DNA from: Clostridiales bacterium
Lineage (GTDB): Bacteria; Bacillota; Clostridia; Lachnospirales; WRAX01
DNA: 50,123 nucleotides
Direction of reading: 5' to 3'
Assembly (NCBI GenBank): GCA_031265685.1
Contig: JAISCI010000029.1
Coordinates: 1-50,123 of the forward strand
The notes under the pieces were generated by a model. It was not told the DNA's origin, ran no database searches, and was given only the letters and a program-made list of their open reading frames with translations. Position 1 is the stretch's first letter, and each line of letters starts with the position of its first letter. Shown one piece after another: positions 18,896 to 27,723 of the stretch. The position numbers and the translations under genes were made by a program.

Positions 18896-19530
18896 TAGCC
18901 GTTGCAAAACGTCCCGAAGAACATCAAATGACAGGAAGCGAAAGAAGCGCAGAACCCCGCAATACAGCCATTCTGAAACTCGATTGAGGACATTTTGGTA
19001 TATACACCGGAGATGTATAAAACGTATATTTATACATTTTATCCTAATCGGCTTTTCGGAGGGCTTTCTAGATTTCGACATTTAGAAAATTTGGTTTTGG
19101 CCAAAAAAGCTTAGAAGCACCCTGAAACGGTGTAATACCGTAATCTTGTTTTCCAGAAGAAAAAATTGATGAATTATTAACACGCATACATATGGAATCA
19201 GAGGGCTTCCGGACACAAAAAGATCGCTGACATGGATGCTACAATCAGTTTTTTGATGTCCGCAATCGACAATCCAGTATTTATGCCATCTTTTCATCAA
19301 ATAATACACTCGGCATTGTGTATAAATTTTCCGATTGCGGACATTACATAAACTGTTTCTCCATCCGATGTATTTTTGGCTTCCGGGGAAAAGCACCTCG
19401 ATTTTGAATGAATCCCCCCTCGAATTTCTTAAAAAAACGGATCCGATCGAACCGATTTCGGCGATAAAAAATAGTATTTTTTCGCGCCACATCCAAACAG
19501 CATTTTTGAGTCGGATAATTTAATGGGAGC
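18896..19530. other. AT-rich island without a recognisable gene
   Basis: Composition drops sharply compared with the high-GC flanks. The ORF track gives a 136-aa minus-strand frame (19082-19492), but it has no ribosome site I trust and no motif I know. The island ends at a strong hairpin and is followed by integrase remnants, so it may be imported DNA. Confidence 0.5.
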
Positions 19531-19582
19531 GAGCAAACCCGCATGAACACTACGTTTGCGCGGGTTTGCTCTTTTCCTTTTT
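19531..19582 (+). terminator. Intrinsic terminator
   Basis: GAGCAAACCCGC (19531-19542) and GCGGGTTTGCTC (19560-19571) form a 12-bp stem followed by TTTTCCTTTTT. It would stop plus-strand transcripts leaving the AT-rich island. Confidence 0.75.
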
Positions 19583-19685
19583 GCGCTCGCCCACGCGTCT
19601 AAAATCGGCGCGCGGTGCCAAAATGGTGCCTGAGCTTCGTAAGGTGATATAAGAAGCGGTAAGGAATTGTAAGCACTTGCGTGAT

Positions 19686-19939
19686 TTACAACTCCGTTTC
19701 ACGCCCTTTTGCCTTTTGCGGTTTTTGCTTCTCCGCTTCCTTTTCCGTCTGCCCGCCCGCCGCGTGGACGGCGGCGTGGTAGAGGTCAAGCACTTTCTTT
19801 TGCGTTCAAGCCGCACGTCCACATACCGCGCCGTGAGCGCCTCAAAGTTCATGGACAGGCCGAGCGACGCGCCGATCCCCGCGAGCGTATGCCCCAACAC
19901 TTCGCCCGTGGTGTAGAAGTCACCCGTCAACTGGTGCAT
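19686..19939 (-). pseudogene. Mobile-element protein remnant, probably tyrosine recombinase C-terminus
   Basis: The minus strand reads MHQLTGDFYTTGEVLGHTLAG, then LGLSMNFEALTARYVDVRLERK. A one-base indel near 19803 shifts the frame; in the restored frame it goes on VLDLYHAAVHAAGG and ends KGRETEL. The LGH followed by an RY motif suggests the C-terminal catalytic end of an integrase, but the spacing is longer than usual. Function is therefore only probable. Confidence 0.45.
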
Positions 19940-19966
19940 ATTGGTCGCCGCCGTGTGCCATTATGG

Positions 19967-20057
19967 TATAATAGTGCCAAACCCGAATACACCAGTAATA
20001 TCAAGGTTTGCGGGTTTGGCGTTATTCTTTTTCACTCTATTCCCGAACCAAAATGGG
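19967..20057 (+). repeat. Repeat C, copy 1 (promoter-like box plus hairpin)
   Basis: TATAAT at 19967-19972 is followed four bases later by GCCAAACCCG, which pairs with CGGGTTTGGC (20011-20020). Next come a T-rich stretch and CTCTATTCCCGAACCAAAATGG. An inverted second copy lies at 38283-38374. It looks like a short transcript-plus-terminator cassette carried by mobile DNA. Confidence 0.65.
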
Positions 20058-20109
20058 CAAAACAATCTTTATCGGCGCGAGAAAGGTCAGCGTGGGGCTT
20101 GCCCGCAAG

Positions 20110-20213
20110 GAATTTTGCTTGACAGAAGTTTGCATCGCATTTTCGCTTGGATGAATTTTGCGGCTTTACGCAAAATTCTGTCAGGCGAAAATACTTCGAT
20201 TCAAGCAAACTTC
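20110..20213. repeat. Nested palindrome composite (family A, four levels)
   Basis: From outside to inside: an unpaired GAATTTTGC; GAAGTTTGC (20125) with GCAAACTTC (20205-20213); GCATTTTCGC (20137) with GCGAAAATAC (20185-20194); and GAATTTTGC (20153) with GCAAAATTC (20170-20178) around loop GGCTTTAC. Each inner unit sits in the loop of the next outer unit. Confidence 0.8.
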
Positions 20214-20315
20214 ATCCACATCATGGGGCACAAGTCCGGGGACGCCGGGGAGCGGATTTACACGCACAAAACTTTACAGGAACCGCGCGAGGCCGTCGAG
20301 CTTATAACAAACTAG
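20214..20315 (+). pseudogene. Tyrosine recombinase C-terminal remnant
   Basis: Encodes IHIMGHKSGDAGERIYTHKTLQEPREAVELITN and a stop. The MGH...YTHKT pattern, with the catalytic Tyr, is that of phage-type integrases of clostridial elements. Everything upstream is missing and is replaced by the nested palindrome, which abuts the fragment. Confidence 0.75.
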
Positions 20316-20326
20316 TTAACATAGGA

Positions 20327-20360
20327 AGCGGGAAGCCTTGTAAAATCAGGGCTTCCCGCT
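20327..20360. terminator. Strong hairpin after the integrase remnant
   Basis: AGCGGGAAGCC and GGCTTCCCGCT form an 11-bp stem around a 12-base loop. No clear T-run follows on either strand, so it may be a terminator or part of an attachment region. Confidence 0.5.
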
Positions 20361-20409
20361 TGCTGCGAGTTATATTGCATGATTATTCGGGTAGAAATAA
20401 GCGATTCAT

Positions 20410-21672
20410 TTATGCGATGATAGACTTGATTTCCACCGCGATATCGTCTAAAAGCCGACGAACAAACGCCCTATCGCTTTCGCAGCCATAAATATTACAG
20501 CATATGGTACAATAGCCGTCCCATGTAGAAGCCGTCAACTGCAGATAAGGACGCGGTTTAATCGAGGCTGTCATATACGCGCGCTTAACCGGCGCGGACG
20601 CGAAACACAGCCGTTCTTTTTCCAGTACGCCCAAGTTGGTGTACGAAATAACCGGCTCGGCTACAAATTTTCTGAAACATGGCTTCAGTACCGGTAACGG
20701 CAGAAATCGGACGGCGGCGTCCCAGAGCATAACTTGTTTCAGGACGTTTTTGCCCGATTTATGCTCGCCCATCCGTGCCGAAACCTGTTTCATGGTTTCA
20801 GACAGCGAATCCCCGCCGCGGACGGTTACAGCGCACATACAATTGCCGACATAATTGCTGAATCCGATGTTTCCCGGCGGCAGAAACCGCCGCAGGTCCA
20901 TTGTCGATGGCAGCAAGACTTTTTCTGTACGCGTTTCCTTGCAAAACGCTCGGGCATAAAGCGCCATCAGAGCGTCGTTGACCGTCGCTCCGTCCGCCTT
21001 TGCGGAGCGGCGCAGCCGTCCGAAATCTTCCGCCGCTATTACCAGATTCTCCATGTAAGTTTCGTTTTGGTCTGACGCGGGGCGAGACAGTCCTTCCTGA
21101 CGGTTGGAAGAAGCGTACGCGTCGAACCTGGAGCGCAGAATCCTCAGACGCTCGCCGAATCTCACGCTCCTCAAGAGCGGTTTTGTTCCTCTGCAGCCGG
21201 GCTTTGGTACGGAAAATTCTTCGTGACGCGCGAGTTTTGTATAACAGTTGCTCAACAGGTAAAGATATGCCTTAAAACCCATACCGTCGCAAATAAGATG
21301 GCTTATAACGGCGCACATCGTATCGCCGGAGGTTTTCCTGACGACGGATATTTTAAGCGGAGGTTCGCGCGTAACTTCGACGCCGTCTGACATAATTTGA
21401 AAAACCGTTCGCTCAGCGCCGGCGTCCGCGATGATCGTCCGTACCATGTCACCGCCGTCGAAGCCCTTGTCAGCCCAGCGAGGGTATAGGCGGACTCCGT
21501 CAAAAACGCAGCCTAAAACCGGAACGGCGCGTATCGAAACTGTTACGGATTCCCGCAAAACGTCAGCGTCTAAACGACCGTCGAAATCTATTCGGCAGCG
21601 GATAAGCGGATTATAGTTCGTTATGTTTTGCAGATACATCCAAATATCAAACGCTTCCGCTTTAAGGTCCAT
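20410..21672 (-). CDS. Stand-alone condensation-superfamily acyltransferase
   Basis: 420 residues. The active-site motif HxxxDG is seen in AVISHLICDGMGF (His125, Asp129), placing it with NRPS condensation domains, PapA-type and alcohol O-acetyltransferase-like enzymes that transfer acyl groups to an alcohol or amine. The second half has an SNYVGNCMCAVTV segment typical of the latch/floor region. No carrier protein, adenylation domain or other biosynthetic gene lies nearby, so the substrate is unknown. No signal peptide. It borders the integrase remnants and may have arrived with them, although its composition resembles that of the host genes. Confidence 0.75.
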   Translation of the reverse strand: MDLKAEAFDIWMYLQNITNYNPLIRCRIDFDGRLDADVLRESVTVSIRAVPVLGCVFDGVRLYPRWADKGFDGGDMVRTIIADAGAERTVFQIMSDGVEVTREPPLKISVVRKTSGDTMCAVISHLICDGMGFKAYLYLLSNCYTKLARHEEFSVPKPGCRGTKPLLRSVRFGERLRILRSRFDAYASSNRQEGLSRPASDQNETYMENLVIAAEDFGRLRRSAKADGATVNDALMALYARAFCKETRTEKVLLPSTMDLRRFLPPGNIGFSNYVGNCMCAVTVRGGDSLSETMKQVSARMGEHKSGKNVLKQVMLWDAAVRFLPLPVLKPCFRKFVAEPVISYTNLGVLEKERLCFASAPVKRAYMTASIKPRPYLQLTASTWDGYCTICCNIYGCESDRAFVRRLLDDIAVEIKSIIA

Positions 21673-21793
21673 TTATGCCCGCACCCTTCCGGCGGTGACG
21701 CATAATGAAACGTCTTTCATTGGGAAACTTCCCCGGACGTTTCCCTGATTATAGCGCGATACTTGTGATGCGCCGGCCAACCCCTTGCCTCCT

Positions 21794-23764
21794 CTAACTC
21801 AGCTCGCTCAAGTCAATGTAAAGATGTCCGAATTCCTCGATGTACGCTTTCCGCGCCTTCAAATTGTCGCCGAGAAGGACGTCGAACATTGTCCGCGCCT
21901 TGTACATATCGCCGGGCAGTACCGCCAGCAGCCGTCTGGTTTCCGGGTTCATCGTCGTCCGCCACATCATGTCCGGCTCGTTCTCGCCAAGACCCTTCGA
22001 GCGCTGGATCGAGTACTTTGCGAGCCGCGCCGTTATCTGCGCCTTCTCACGCTCGGTGAAGGCGAAAAACGTCTTCTTCCCGCTCGTAATCTCATAGAGC
22101 GGCGATTCCGCGATAAACACCTTTCCCTCATCAATCAGCGTCGGAACAAGCCGGTAGAACATAGTCAGTATCAGCGCGCGTATCTGGAAACCGTCCACGT
22201 CCGCGTCCGTGCAGATGATCACCTTGCTCCAGTTCAGCTTCGACAGATCGAACGAGTTCAAATCCTTGTTATGCTTAGCCTTGACCTCGACGCCGCAGCC
22301 CAGCACCCGTATCAGATCCGTTATGATGTCGGAAGCGAAAATCTTGTCGTAATCGGCTTTCAGGCAGTTGAGAATCTTCCCTCGCACGGGCATGATCGCC
22401 TGAAACTCCGCGTCCCGCGCCAGCTTGCACGCGCCCAGAGCCGAATCGCCCTCCACGATATATATCTCGCGGCGCGTCAGATCTTTCGTGCGGCAGTTGA
22501 CGAACTTCTCCACGCGGTTCTGCAGGTCGATTGATCCGGTCAGCTTCTTCTTGATGGCGGTGCGCGCTTTCTCCGCCTGCTCGCGGCTACGCTTGTTCAC
22601 GAGCGTCTGCGCCGCGATTTTATCCGCGTCGGCCTTATTCTCGATGAAATATATCGTGAGCTGCTTCTTCAGGAACTCCGACAGCGTCTCCTGGATAAAA
22701 CGGTTAGTTATGGATTTCTTCGTCTGATTCTCATAGCTCGTGACGGTGGAAAACGAGCTGACAACCAGGATCAGGCTGTCCTCGATGTCGGCGTATACTA
22801 TCTTCTTTTCGTCCTTCTTATACAGACCCGCGTTTTTAATATACGCGTCCACGGCGGACACGAAAGCGCCGCGCGCGGCCTTGTCCGGGGAACCGCCGTG
22901 CTCCAGCCAGCTGGAGTTGTGGAAATAGAAAACGGCGGCGTTGTCGTTCGAGAAACAAAACGCCGTCTCGAATTTTACGTCGTATTCGGGCTTATCCTCG
23001 CGGTCGCGTCCCCGGGCGCGTCCTTCCCACAGCACCGGCTCCGTCAGCGACTTACCGGCGGCAAGCTCGGCGATGTAGTCCGCGACGCCGCGCCCGTAGT
23101 AAAACTCCTCTGTCGTTCCGCTCGGCTCGTCCGTGAAAACAAAGCGCAGACCGGCGTTGACGATAGCTTGGCGCTTCAGCGTGTCGCGGTAGAAATCAGC
23201 CGTAACGGACACGTCGGTGAACACCTCGCGGTCGGGCCGCCACTTTATTACGGTGCCCGTAGGATGCCCCGGGGCGGGCAGGCGCGAAAGCCCGCCGACG
23301 TTCCTGCCTTTCTCGAAGCGCAGCGTGTACCGCGTATCGTCACGGTGAATCAGGACGTCCATATACTCGGAGGCGTACTGCGTCGAGCACAGCCCGAGTC
23401 CATTCAGCCCCAGGCTGAACGTGAAGCTGCCGCCGTCGTTGTTGTCGTACTTACCCCCGGCGTACAGCTCGCAGAACACAAGCTCCCAGTTGTATTTCTT
23501 CTCGACCGTGTTGTAATCCACGGGTATGCCGCGCCCGTGGTCGGCCACCGTGACCGAGTCGTCCCGGTGGCGGGTTATCTCGATCACGTCGCCGAAGCCT
23601 TCCCTGGCTTCGTCGATCGAGTTGGAGATAATCTCGAAAATCGAGTGCTCGCAGCCCTCCGCGCCGTCCGAACCGAATATAACGGAAGGTCGAAGGCGCA
23701 CGCGCTCCTCGTCCTTCAGCATTTTTATGCTGTCATTGCCGTATTCGGCGGCTTTTCTTATCAT
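21794..23764 (-). CDS. Divergent type IIA topoisomerase subunit B (GyrB/ParE-like)
   Basis: 656 residues. GHKL ATPase motifs are ISNSIDEAREGFGD, VADHGRGIPVD and GLNGLGLCSTQYAS. A transducer domain follows, then a Toprim domain with EGDSA (438-442) and DADVDG (520-525), and then KGLGENEPDMMWRTTM. It would power DNA passage together with an A subunit. It departs from ordinary GyrB/ParE: EGDSALGACK replaces EGDSAGGSAK, PVRGKILNCLKAD replaces PLRGKILNVEKA, and DADVDGFQIR replaces DADVDGAHIR. This resembles the extra clostridial GyrB-like paralogs. No gyrA/parC-type partner lies next to it; the downstream gene is an acyltransferase. It starts 31 bp after galK in the same direction. Confidence 0.85.
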   Translation of the reverse strand: MIRKAAEYGNDSIKMLKDEERVRLRPSVIFGSDGAEGCEHSIFEIISNSIDEAREGFGDVIEITRHRDDSVTVADHGRGIPVDYNTVEKKYNWELVFCELYAGGKYDNNDGGSFTFSLGLNGLGLCSTQYASEYMDVLIHRDDTRYTLRFEKGRNVGGLSRLPAPGHPTGTVIKWRPDREVFTDVSVTADFYRDTLKRQAIVNAGLRFVFTDEPSGTTEEFYYGRGVADYIAELAAGKSLTEPVLWEGRARGRDREDKPEYDVKFETAFCFSNDNAAVFYFHNSSWLEHGGSPDKAARGAFVSAVDAYIKNAGLYKKDEKKIVYADIEDSLILVVSSFSTVTSYENQTKKSITNRFIQETLSEFLKKQLTIYFIENKADADKIAAQTLVNKRSREQAEKARTAIKKKLTGSIDLQNRVEKFVNCRTKDLTRREIYIVEGDSALGACKLARDAEFQAIMPVRGKILNCLKADYDKIFASDIITDLIRVLGCGVEVKAKHNKDLNSFDLSKLNWSKVIICTDADVDGFQIRALILTMFYRLVPTLIDEGKVFIAESPLYEITSGKKTFFAFTEREKAQITARLAKYSIQRSKGLGENEPDMMWRTTMNPETRRLLAVLPGDMYKARTMFDVLLGDNLKARKAYIEEFGHLYIDLSELS

Positions 23765-23795
23765 TCAGCGATCTCCAGTTCTTCGTTAAATACTT

Positions 23796-24968
23796 TTATT
23801 CCGGAAGCGCTTCCCCGGCGCCGTCCGCGATGTCGGCGATGTAGAACTCCGTAGGGTGCCCGACGCGGCGCTCGTACCCCTCGCCGACGCGCCGGATGAA
23901 CCCGTTCACCGCGTCTTCGGCGACGATAGCCACCGAACAGCCGCCCATTCCCGCGCCCGTCATGCGCGCGCCTATTACGCCCGGCGCCGCGAGCGATTCC
24001 TCGACCAGCGCGTCAAGCTCCGGACCCGTCACCTCATACAGGTCGCGAAGCGAATTGTGCGAAGCTATCATGAGCTTGCCGAACTCGTCAAGACGCCCCT
24101 CCCGCAGCGCGTCCACGGACATGAACGCGCGCTCGTTCTCGTAAATTACGTGCTCGGCGCGGCTGCGCTGAGCCGGCGACGGTATCAGATGCTTATAAAG
24201 CTCGAAGTCCCGCGGGTTTACGTCGCAGAGGCTCTGGATCGGCAGGCGGTTCTTGAGGTAAGAAAGCGCCGCCTGGCATTCGTACACGCGCTCGTTGTAC
24301 TTGGAATCCGTCAGCGCGCGCGGCTTTTTAGTGTTCGCGATAACTATCTTGTACCCCGGCATGTCAACGGGGACATACTCATATTTAAGCGTGTCGCATT
24401 TAAGCAGTATCGCGTGCCCCGCCTTGCCCATCGCGACGGCGAACTGATCCATTATGCCGCAGTTGACGCCGATATAATTATGCTCGACGCGCTGCGCCAG
24501 CAGAGCGGTCTCAATGCCCGACAAGCCAGCGCCCGTGAACGCGTTGAGGATAGTCGCGACCAGTACGCACACCGACGCGCTGGAACTCAGACCCGAGGCC
24601 GACGGGATATTGCCGTGGATCAGCAGGTCGAAGCCCGGTATCTTCGGATGGCCGGGCAGCTTCGTGAACTCGACCGCGACGCCCTTCGGGTTGTTAGCCC
24701 AGCCGTGCGCCTTGTCGTACCTGAGATCGTCCGCGCTCACCTCGACGCGCGTGTCGAAGTTGACCGAAGCGAGCCGGATAACGCCGTCGGAACGCTCGCG
24801 CGCGACGCCGTATGTCCCGAAAGTGAGCGCGCACGGGAACACGTAACCGCCGTTGTAGTCGGTATGCTCGCCGATCAGGTTGACCCTGCCAGGACTGAAA
24901 AACACCCGGGGATCGTCCCCCCCGCCGAACAAATCGGCGAACCGCCCCTTAAGGCTCAATATGTCCAT
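23796..24968 (-). CDS. galK: Galactokinase
   Basis: 390 residues from ATG 24968, preceded by AAGGAAG at eight bases; the track start is a TTG ten codons upstream. GHMP-kinase motifs: FSPGRVNLIGEHTDYNGGY (substrate site), SGLSSSASVCV (phosphate loop) and GARMTGAGMGGCSVAIV near the C-terminus. It phosphorylates galactose to galactose-1-phosphate in the Leloir pathway in the cytoplasm, fitting galactan side chains of pectin as a carbon source. Its upstream region is a family A palindrome shared with the stop of the preceding gene. It is probably co-transcribed with the glyA-side gene and the topoisomerase gene. Confidence 0.93.
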   Translation of the reverse strand: MDILSLKGRFADLFGGGDDPRVFFSPGRVNLIGEHTDYNGGYVFPCALTFGTYGVARERSDGVIRLASVNFDTRVEVSADDLRYDKAHGWANNPKGVAVEFTKLPGHPKIPGFDLLIHGNIPSASGLSSSASVCVLVATILNAFTGAGLSGIETALLAQRVEHNYIGVNCGIMDQFAVAMGKAGHAILLKCDTLKYEYVPVDMPGYKIVIANTKKPRALTDSKYNERVYECQAALSYLKNRLPIQSLCDVNPRDFELYKHLIPSPAQRSRAEHVIYENERAFMSVDALREGRLDEFGKLMIASHNSLRDLYEVTGPELDALVEESLAAPGVIGARMTGAGMGGCSVAIVAEDAVNGFIRRVGEGYERRVGHPTEFYIADIADGAGEALPE

Positions 24969-24987
24969 CCTCAACACTTCCTTTAAT

Positions 24988-25014
24988 GAATTTTTCAAAA
25001 CTCACGAAAAATTC
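24988..25014. repeat. Family A palindrome over a stop codon
   Basis: GAATTTTTC, loop AAAACTCAC, GAAAAATTC: again 9+9+9. It contains the TGA stop of the gene at 25002-26123 and lies 20 bases before galK. Confidence 0.75.
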
Positions 25015-26123
25015 TTATCATATTTATTACTGTCAGCATATTCCGCAGGCTCGGGAACAGTTTCGGAACCCGGCGCCTGGCCGCCGTAATCCGCGCGGAA
25101 AGCCGCGACGGAACGCTCGAAAGCTTCCGCCATACCGGCGTCGTACCCCGTTACGACGCCGGGCGCGCGGGCGGCTATCCACGCGAGAACCAGCCGCGCC
25201 CGTTCGGCGCCGCGGAATTTAAGCGAAGCCGTCCCGCCGTTCTCAAACCTCAGCCACACGGAGCCGCCGCGTATATACGCCCAAACGAGACCGGACAGTT
25301 TCCAGACACGGTAGTCAAACGCGCCGCGCCGAATGATCCAGCCGGGGTAGAACGTCCAGCTGCCCGCCGCGAACCCGTCCGAAGCCGATATAACCTCGGA
25401 GACGGCCTTGTTGACGTCCTCGGGTTCGACCCCGGCGTCTCGGCCCATCCTCCGGAAATCGCGGCACTCATACGGCGATATGACCTGCCCCAGACCCAGC
25501 GCCAGATAGAACAGCCAGAAGCACCCAAGCCCGAACACCGCCCCCCACGCGGCCTGATCCGCCCAGCGCGGAACCGTCGTATCAATTATATACGGCGCGA
25601 GAATCGCCCGCGCGGACGCGTCGTCCACCCCAAGCTGCTCGGATATGTCCGCCGCTACGCGGTCCGCCGCCAGCGCCAAAAGACCCTCGGGCTTTTCGAG
25701 CCGCCCCTGTATGTCCTTGTCGGTATACGACGGCTCGTCGTACTCAAGACCCGCCCGGACTATCACGAAACGCTCGCCCATCGCGAAAGCGTAGTATGTC
25801 GCGTCGCGTCTGCCGTTTTTCCGTTCCATGTACATCGTGTCGAACATGGCCGAGGCGCGCGCCGTCACGTGATATTTACGCCCTAAATACGCCGCCTCCA
25901 TCTGTTCGGCGGACGTTATAACCTCCGGGGCGACAAAAATATTTCCCAGATTCGGCTGAAACAGAAACGGCGAACACGCCGCGGCCAGTCCGATAAGCGC
26001 CGCGATTATCCTGCCCCGCCCGGCGCGCCGGCCCTCTCGCTTCGCGAAGTCCGGCGCCGGTCGCGAACCCTCCGTCCCGTCTGCCGGCGCGTCCGGACCT
26101 GTTTCCCGCAATTTCTCATCCAT
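25002..26123 (-). CDS. Two-TM membrane protein of unknown function
   Basis: 373 residues. A hydrophilic N-terminus (about 40 residues) precedes a first membrane segment (GRIIAALIGLAAACSPFLF). A roughly 150-residue outside loop follows (FVAPEVITSAEQMEAAYLGRKYHV onward). A second membrane segment (AAWGAVFGLGCFWLFYLALGL) leads to a cytoplasmic C-terminal domain (about 220-373). I do not recognise a family with certainty. It lies between glyA and galK in one direction with gaps of 58 and 33 bp, which suggests co-transcription but no functional link. Its last codons and stop are within a family A palindrome, so the C-terminus may be altered. Confidence 0.7.
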   Translation of the reverse strand: MDEKLRETGPDAPADGTEGSRPAPDFAKREGRRAGRGRIIAALIGLAAACSPFLFQPNLGNIFVAPEVITSAEQMEAAYLGRKYHVTARASAMFDTMYMERKNGRRDATYYAFAMGERFVIVRAGLEYDEPSYTDKDIQGRLEKPEGLLALAADRVAADISEQLGVDDASARAILAPYIIDTTVPRWADQAAWGAVFGLGCFWLFYLALGLGQVISPYECRDFRRMGRDAGVEPEDVNKAVSEVISASDGFAAGSWTFYPGWIIRRGAFDYRVWKLSGLVWAYIRGGSVWLRFENGGTASLKFRGAERARLVLAWIAARAPGVVTGYDAGMAEAFERSVAAFRADYGGQAPGSETVPEPAEYADSNKYDKNFS

Positions 26124-26181
26124 ACTATATCCGCCCCATCCCGGCTCTTGGCCTTATCTTCCAGTTCCTGTGTTCCGGCGT

Positions 26182-27408
26182 CTAGTAAATCGGCCTCTTG
26201 TTAGTCAGCTTCACGACGCGCGCCCTGGCGTCCGCCTCGCCGCCGCCTCTAAGCGCTATCGCGATTATATCGGCCACCTCGGCCATGTCGGCTTCGTCGA
26301 AACCGCGCGTCGTCACGGCGGGCGTGCCGAGCCGGATGCCGCTGGTCACGAAAGGCGACTGCGGATCGAAAGGTATGGTGTTCTTGTTGCACGTCACGCC
26401 GACGGCGTCCAGCTTCTTTTCGGCTTCCTTGCCCGTCAGCCCGGCGCCGCGCAGATCGACGAGCATGAGGTGGTTGTCGGTGCCGCCGGACACTATGTCG
26501 AAGCCGTTGGCGGTAAGCGCACCGGCCAGCGCCTTGGCGTTCGCGACGACCCGCCCGATGTAGCGCTTGAACTCGTCCGTGGCGGCTTCTTTCAGCGCGA
26601 CCGCCTTCGCCGCGACGACATGCATAAGCGGCCCGCCCTGTATCCCCGGGAATACGGCCTTGTTTATCGCCGCCGCGTTTTCCTCCCCGCAGAGGATCAT
26701 TCCGCCGCGCGGACCGCGCAGCGTCTTGTGCGTCGTCGTTGTGGTATAGTCAGCGAGGGATATCGGGCTTGGGTGGTACCCGGTCGCGACAAGCCCGGCG
26801 ATATGGGCGATGTCCGCCATCAGCAGCGCGCCGACCTCCTTGGCGATATCGGAAAACTTCTCGAAGTCGATCACGCGCGAATAGGCGCTGGCCCCGGCGA
26901 CGATCAGCTTGGGGGCGGTACGTTTCGCGAGATCGCGCAGAGCGTCGTAGTCGATACGGCCAGAGCCGTCCACGCCGTATGGCACGATATTAAAATACTT
27001 TCCGCTCATATTGACGGGACTTCCGTGGCTAAGGTGCCCGCCGTCGGAGAGGTTCATGCCGAGAACGGTATCCCCCGGCTTTATCGCCGCGAAGAACACG
27101 GCCATATTCGCCTGCGCGCCGCTGTGCGGCTGAACGTTCGCGCTGCCGGCGCCGAAGAGGGCCTTGGCGCGGCTTATCGCCAGATTTTCGGCAATGTCCA
27201 CCTGTTCGCAGCCGCCGTAGTAACGCTTCGCCGGATACCCCTCGGCGTATTTGTTCGTGAGCGGACTGCCCATCGCCGCCATAACCGCCTTCGAGACGAA
27301 GTTCTCGCTGGCGATAAGCTCAATCCCCCGCCGCTCGCGGTCAAGCTCGCCGGTTATCGCCGCCGCCAGTTCCGGATCGGCGGACGCTATCTCGTTATAG
27401 TCATACAT
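26182..27408 (-). CDS. glyA: Serine hydroxymethyltransferase
   Basis: 408 residues from ATG 27408, which has GAGGAAT upstream; the track start at 27495 is 29 codons too early. Fold-type I PLP enzyme signatures: [42 protein letters not shown], and [16 protein letters not shown] with the Schiff-base Lys. It interconverts serine and glycine with tetrahydrofolate and feeds one-carbon metabolism in the cytoplasm. It is divergent from hppA. Confidence 0.96.
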   Translation of the reverse strand: MYDYNEIASADPELAAAITGELDRERRGIELIASENFVSKAVMAAMGSPLTNKYAEGYPAKRYYGGCEQVDIAENLAISRAKALFGAGSANVQPHSGAQANMAVFFAAIKPGDTVLGMNLSDGGHLSHGSPVNMSGKYFNIVPYGVDGSGRIDYDALRDLAKRTAPKLIVAGASAYSRVIDFEKFSDIAKEVGALLMADIAHIAGLVATGYHPSPISLADYTTTTTHKTLRGPRGGMILCGEENAAAINKAVFPGIQGGPLMHVVAAKAVALKEAATDEFKRYIGRVVANAKALAGALTANGFDIVSGGTDNHLMLVDLRGAGLTGKEAEKKLDAVGVTCNKNTIPFDPQSPFVTSGIRLGTPAVTTRGFDEADMAEVADIIAIALRGGGEADARARVVKLTNKRPIY

Positions 27409-27526
27409 CAGGTATTCCTCCCAGTAGCGCGAATCCCCCGAGGAACTCGCATCAGGCGCATTATAGCATAGGTTGGGGTAATAATCAAGGGGCAACGAAT
27501 CGCGGGAGAGGGATAAATGACAGATG

Positions 27527-27567
27527 GAATTTTGCGTGACGGAATTTCGCTTGCGAAATTCTGTTGC
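27527..27567. repeat. Nested family A palindrome, partial
   Basis: An outer GAATTTTGC (27527) has only a short remnant partner (TGCAA). The inner unit GAATTTCGC (27542) and GCGAAATTC (27553-27561) is separated by just two bases. It lies between glyA and hppA. Confidence 0.65.
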
Positions 27568-27625
27568 AATATGAAGTGGTTTTTTCGCCCGACGTTTATA
27601 CTCCGCGAGCCGAAGCGAGCGGCAG

Positions 27626-27654
27626 TTGACTTTTCCCCAAGTATGTGTTATCCT
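27626..27654 (+). promoter_or_regulatory. Promoter of hppA
   Basis: TTGACT (27626-27631) and TATCCT (27649-27654) are 17 bp apart. The start codon of hppA lies 70 bases downstream, with TTGGAGG as ribosome site. Confidence 0.6.
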
Positions 27655-27723
27655 GCACGTGGGTTTTTTAGTTTTCCGGTTTTCGTTATCCAGTTTCTAA
27701 ATATTTAGATTGGAGGATTTGCT

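Noticed and set aside
19082-19492. 136-aa minus-strand ORF as a gene
   Set aside because: No ribosome site, no motif, and several overlapping frames of similar length in AT-rich DNA.
25002-26123. Assigning the two-TM protein to a named DUF family
   Set aside because: The sequence looked vaguely familiar but I could not tie any motif to a specific family without a search.
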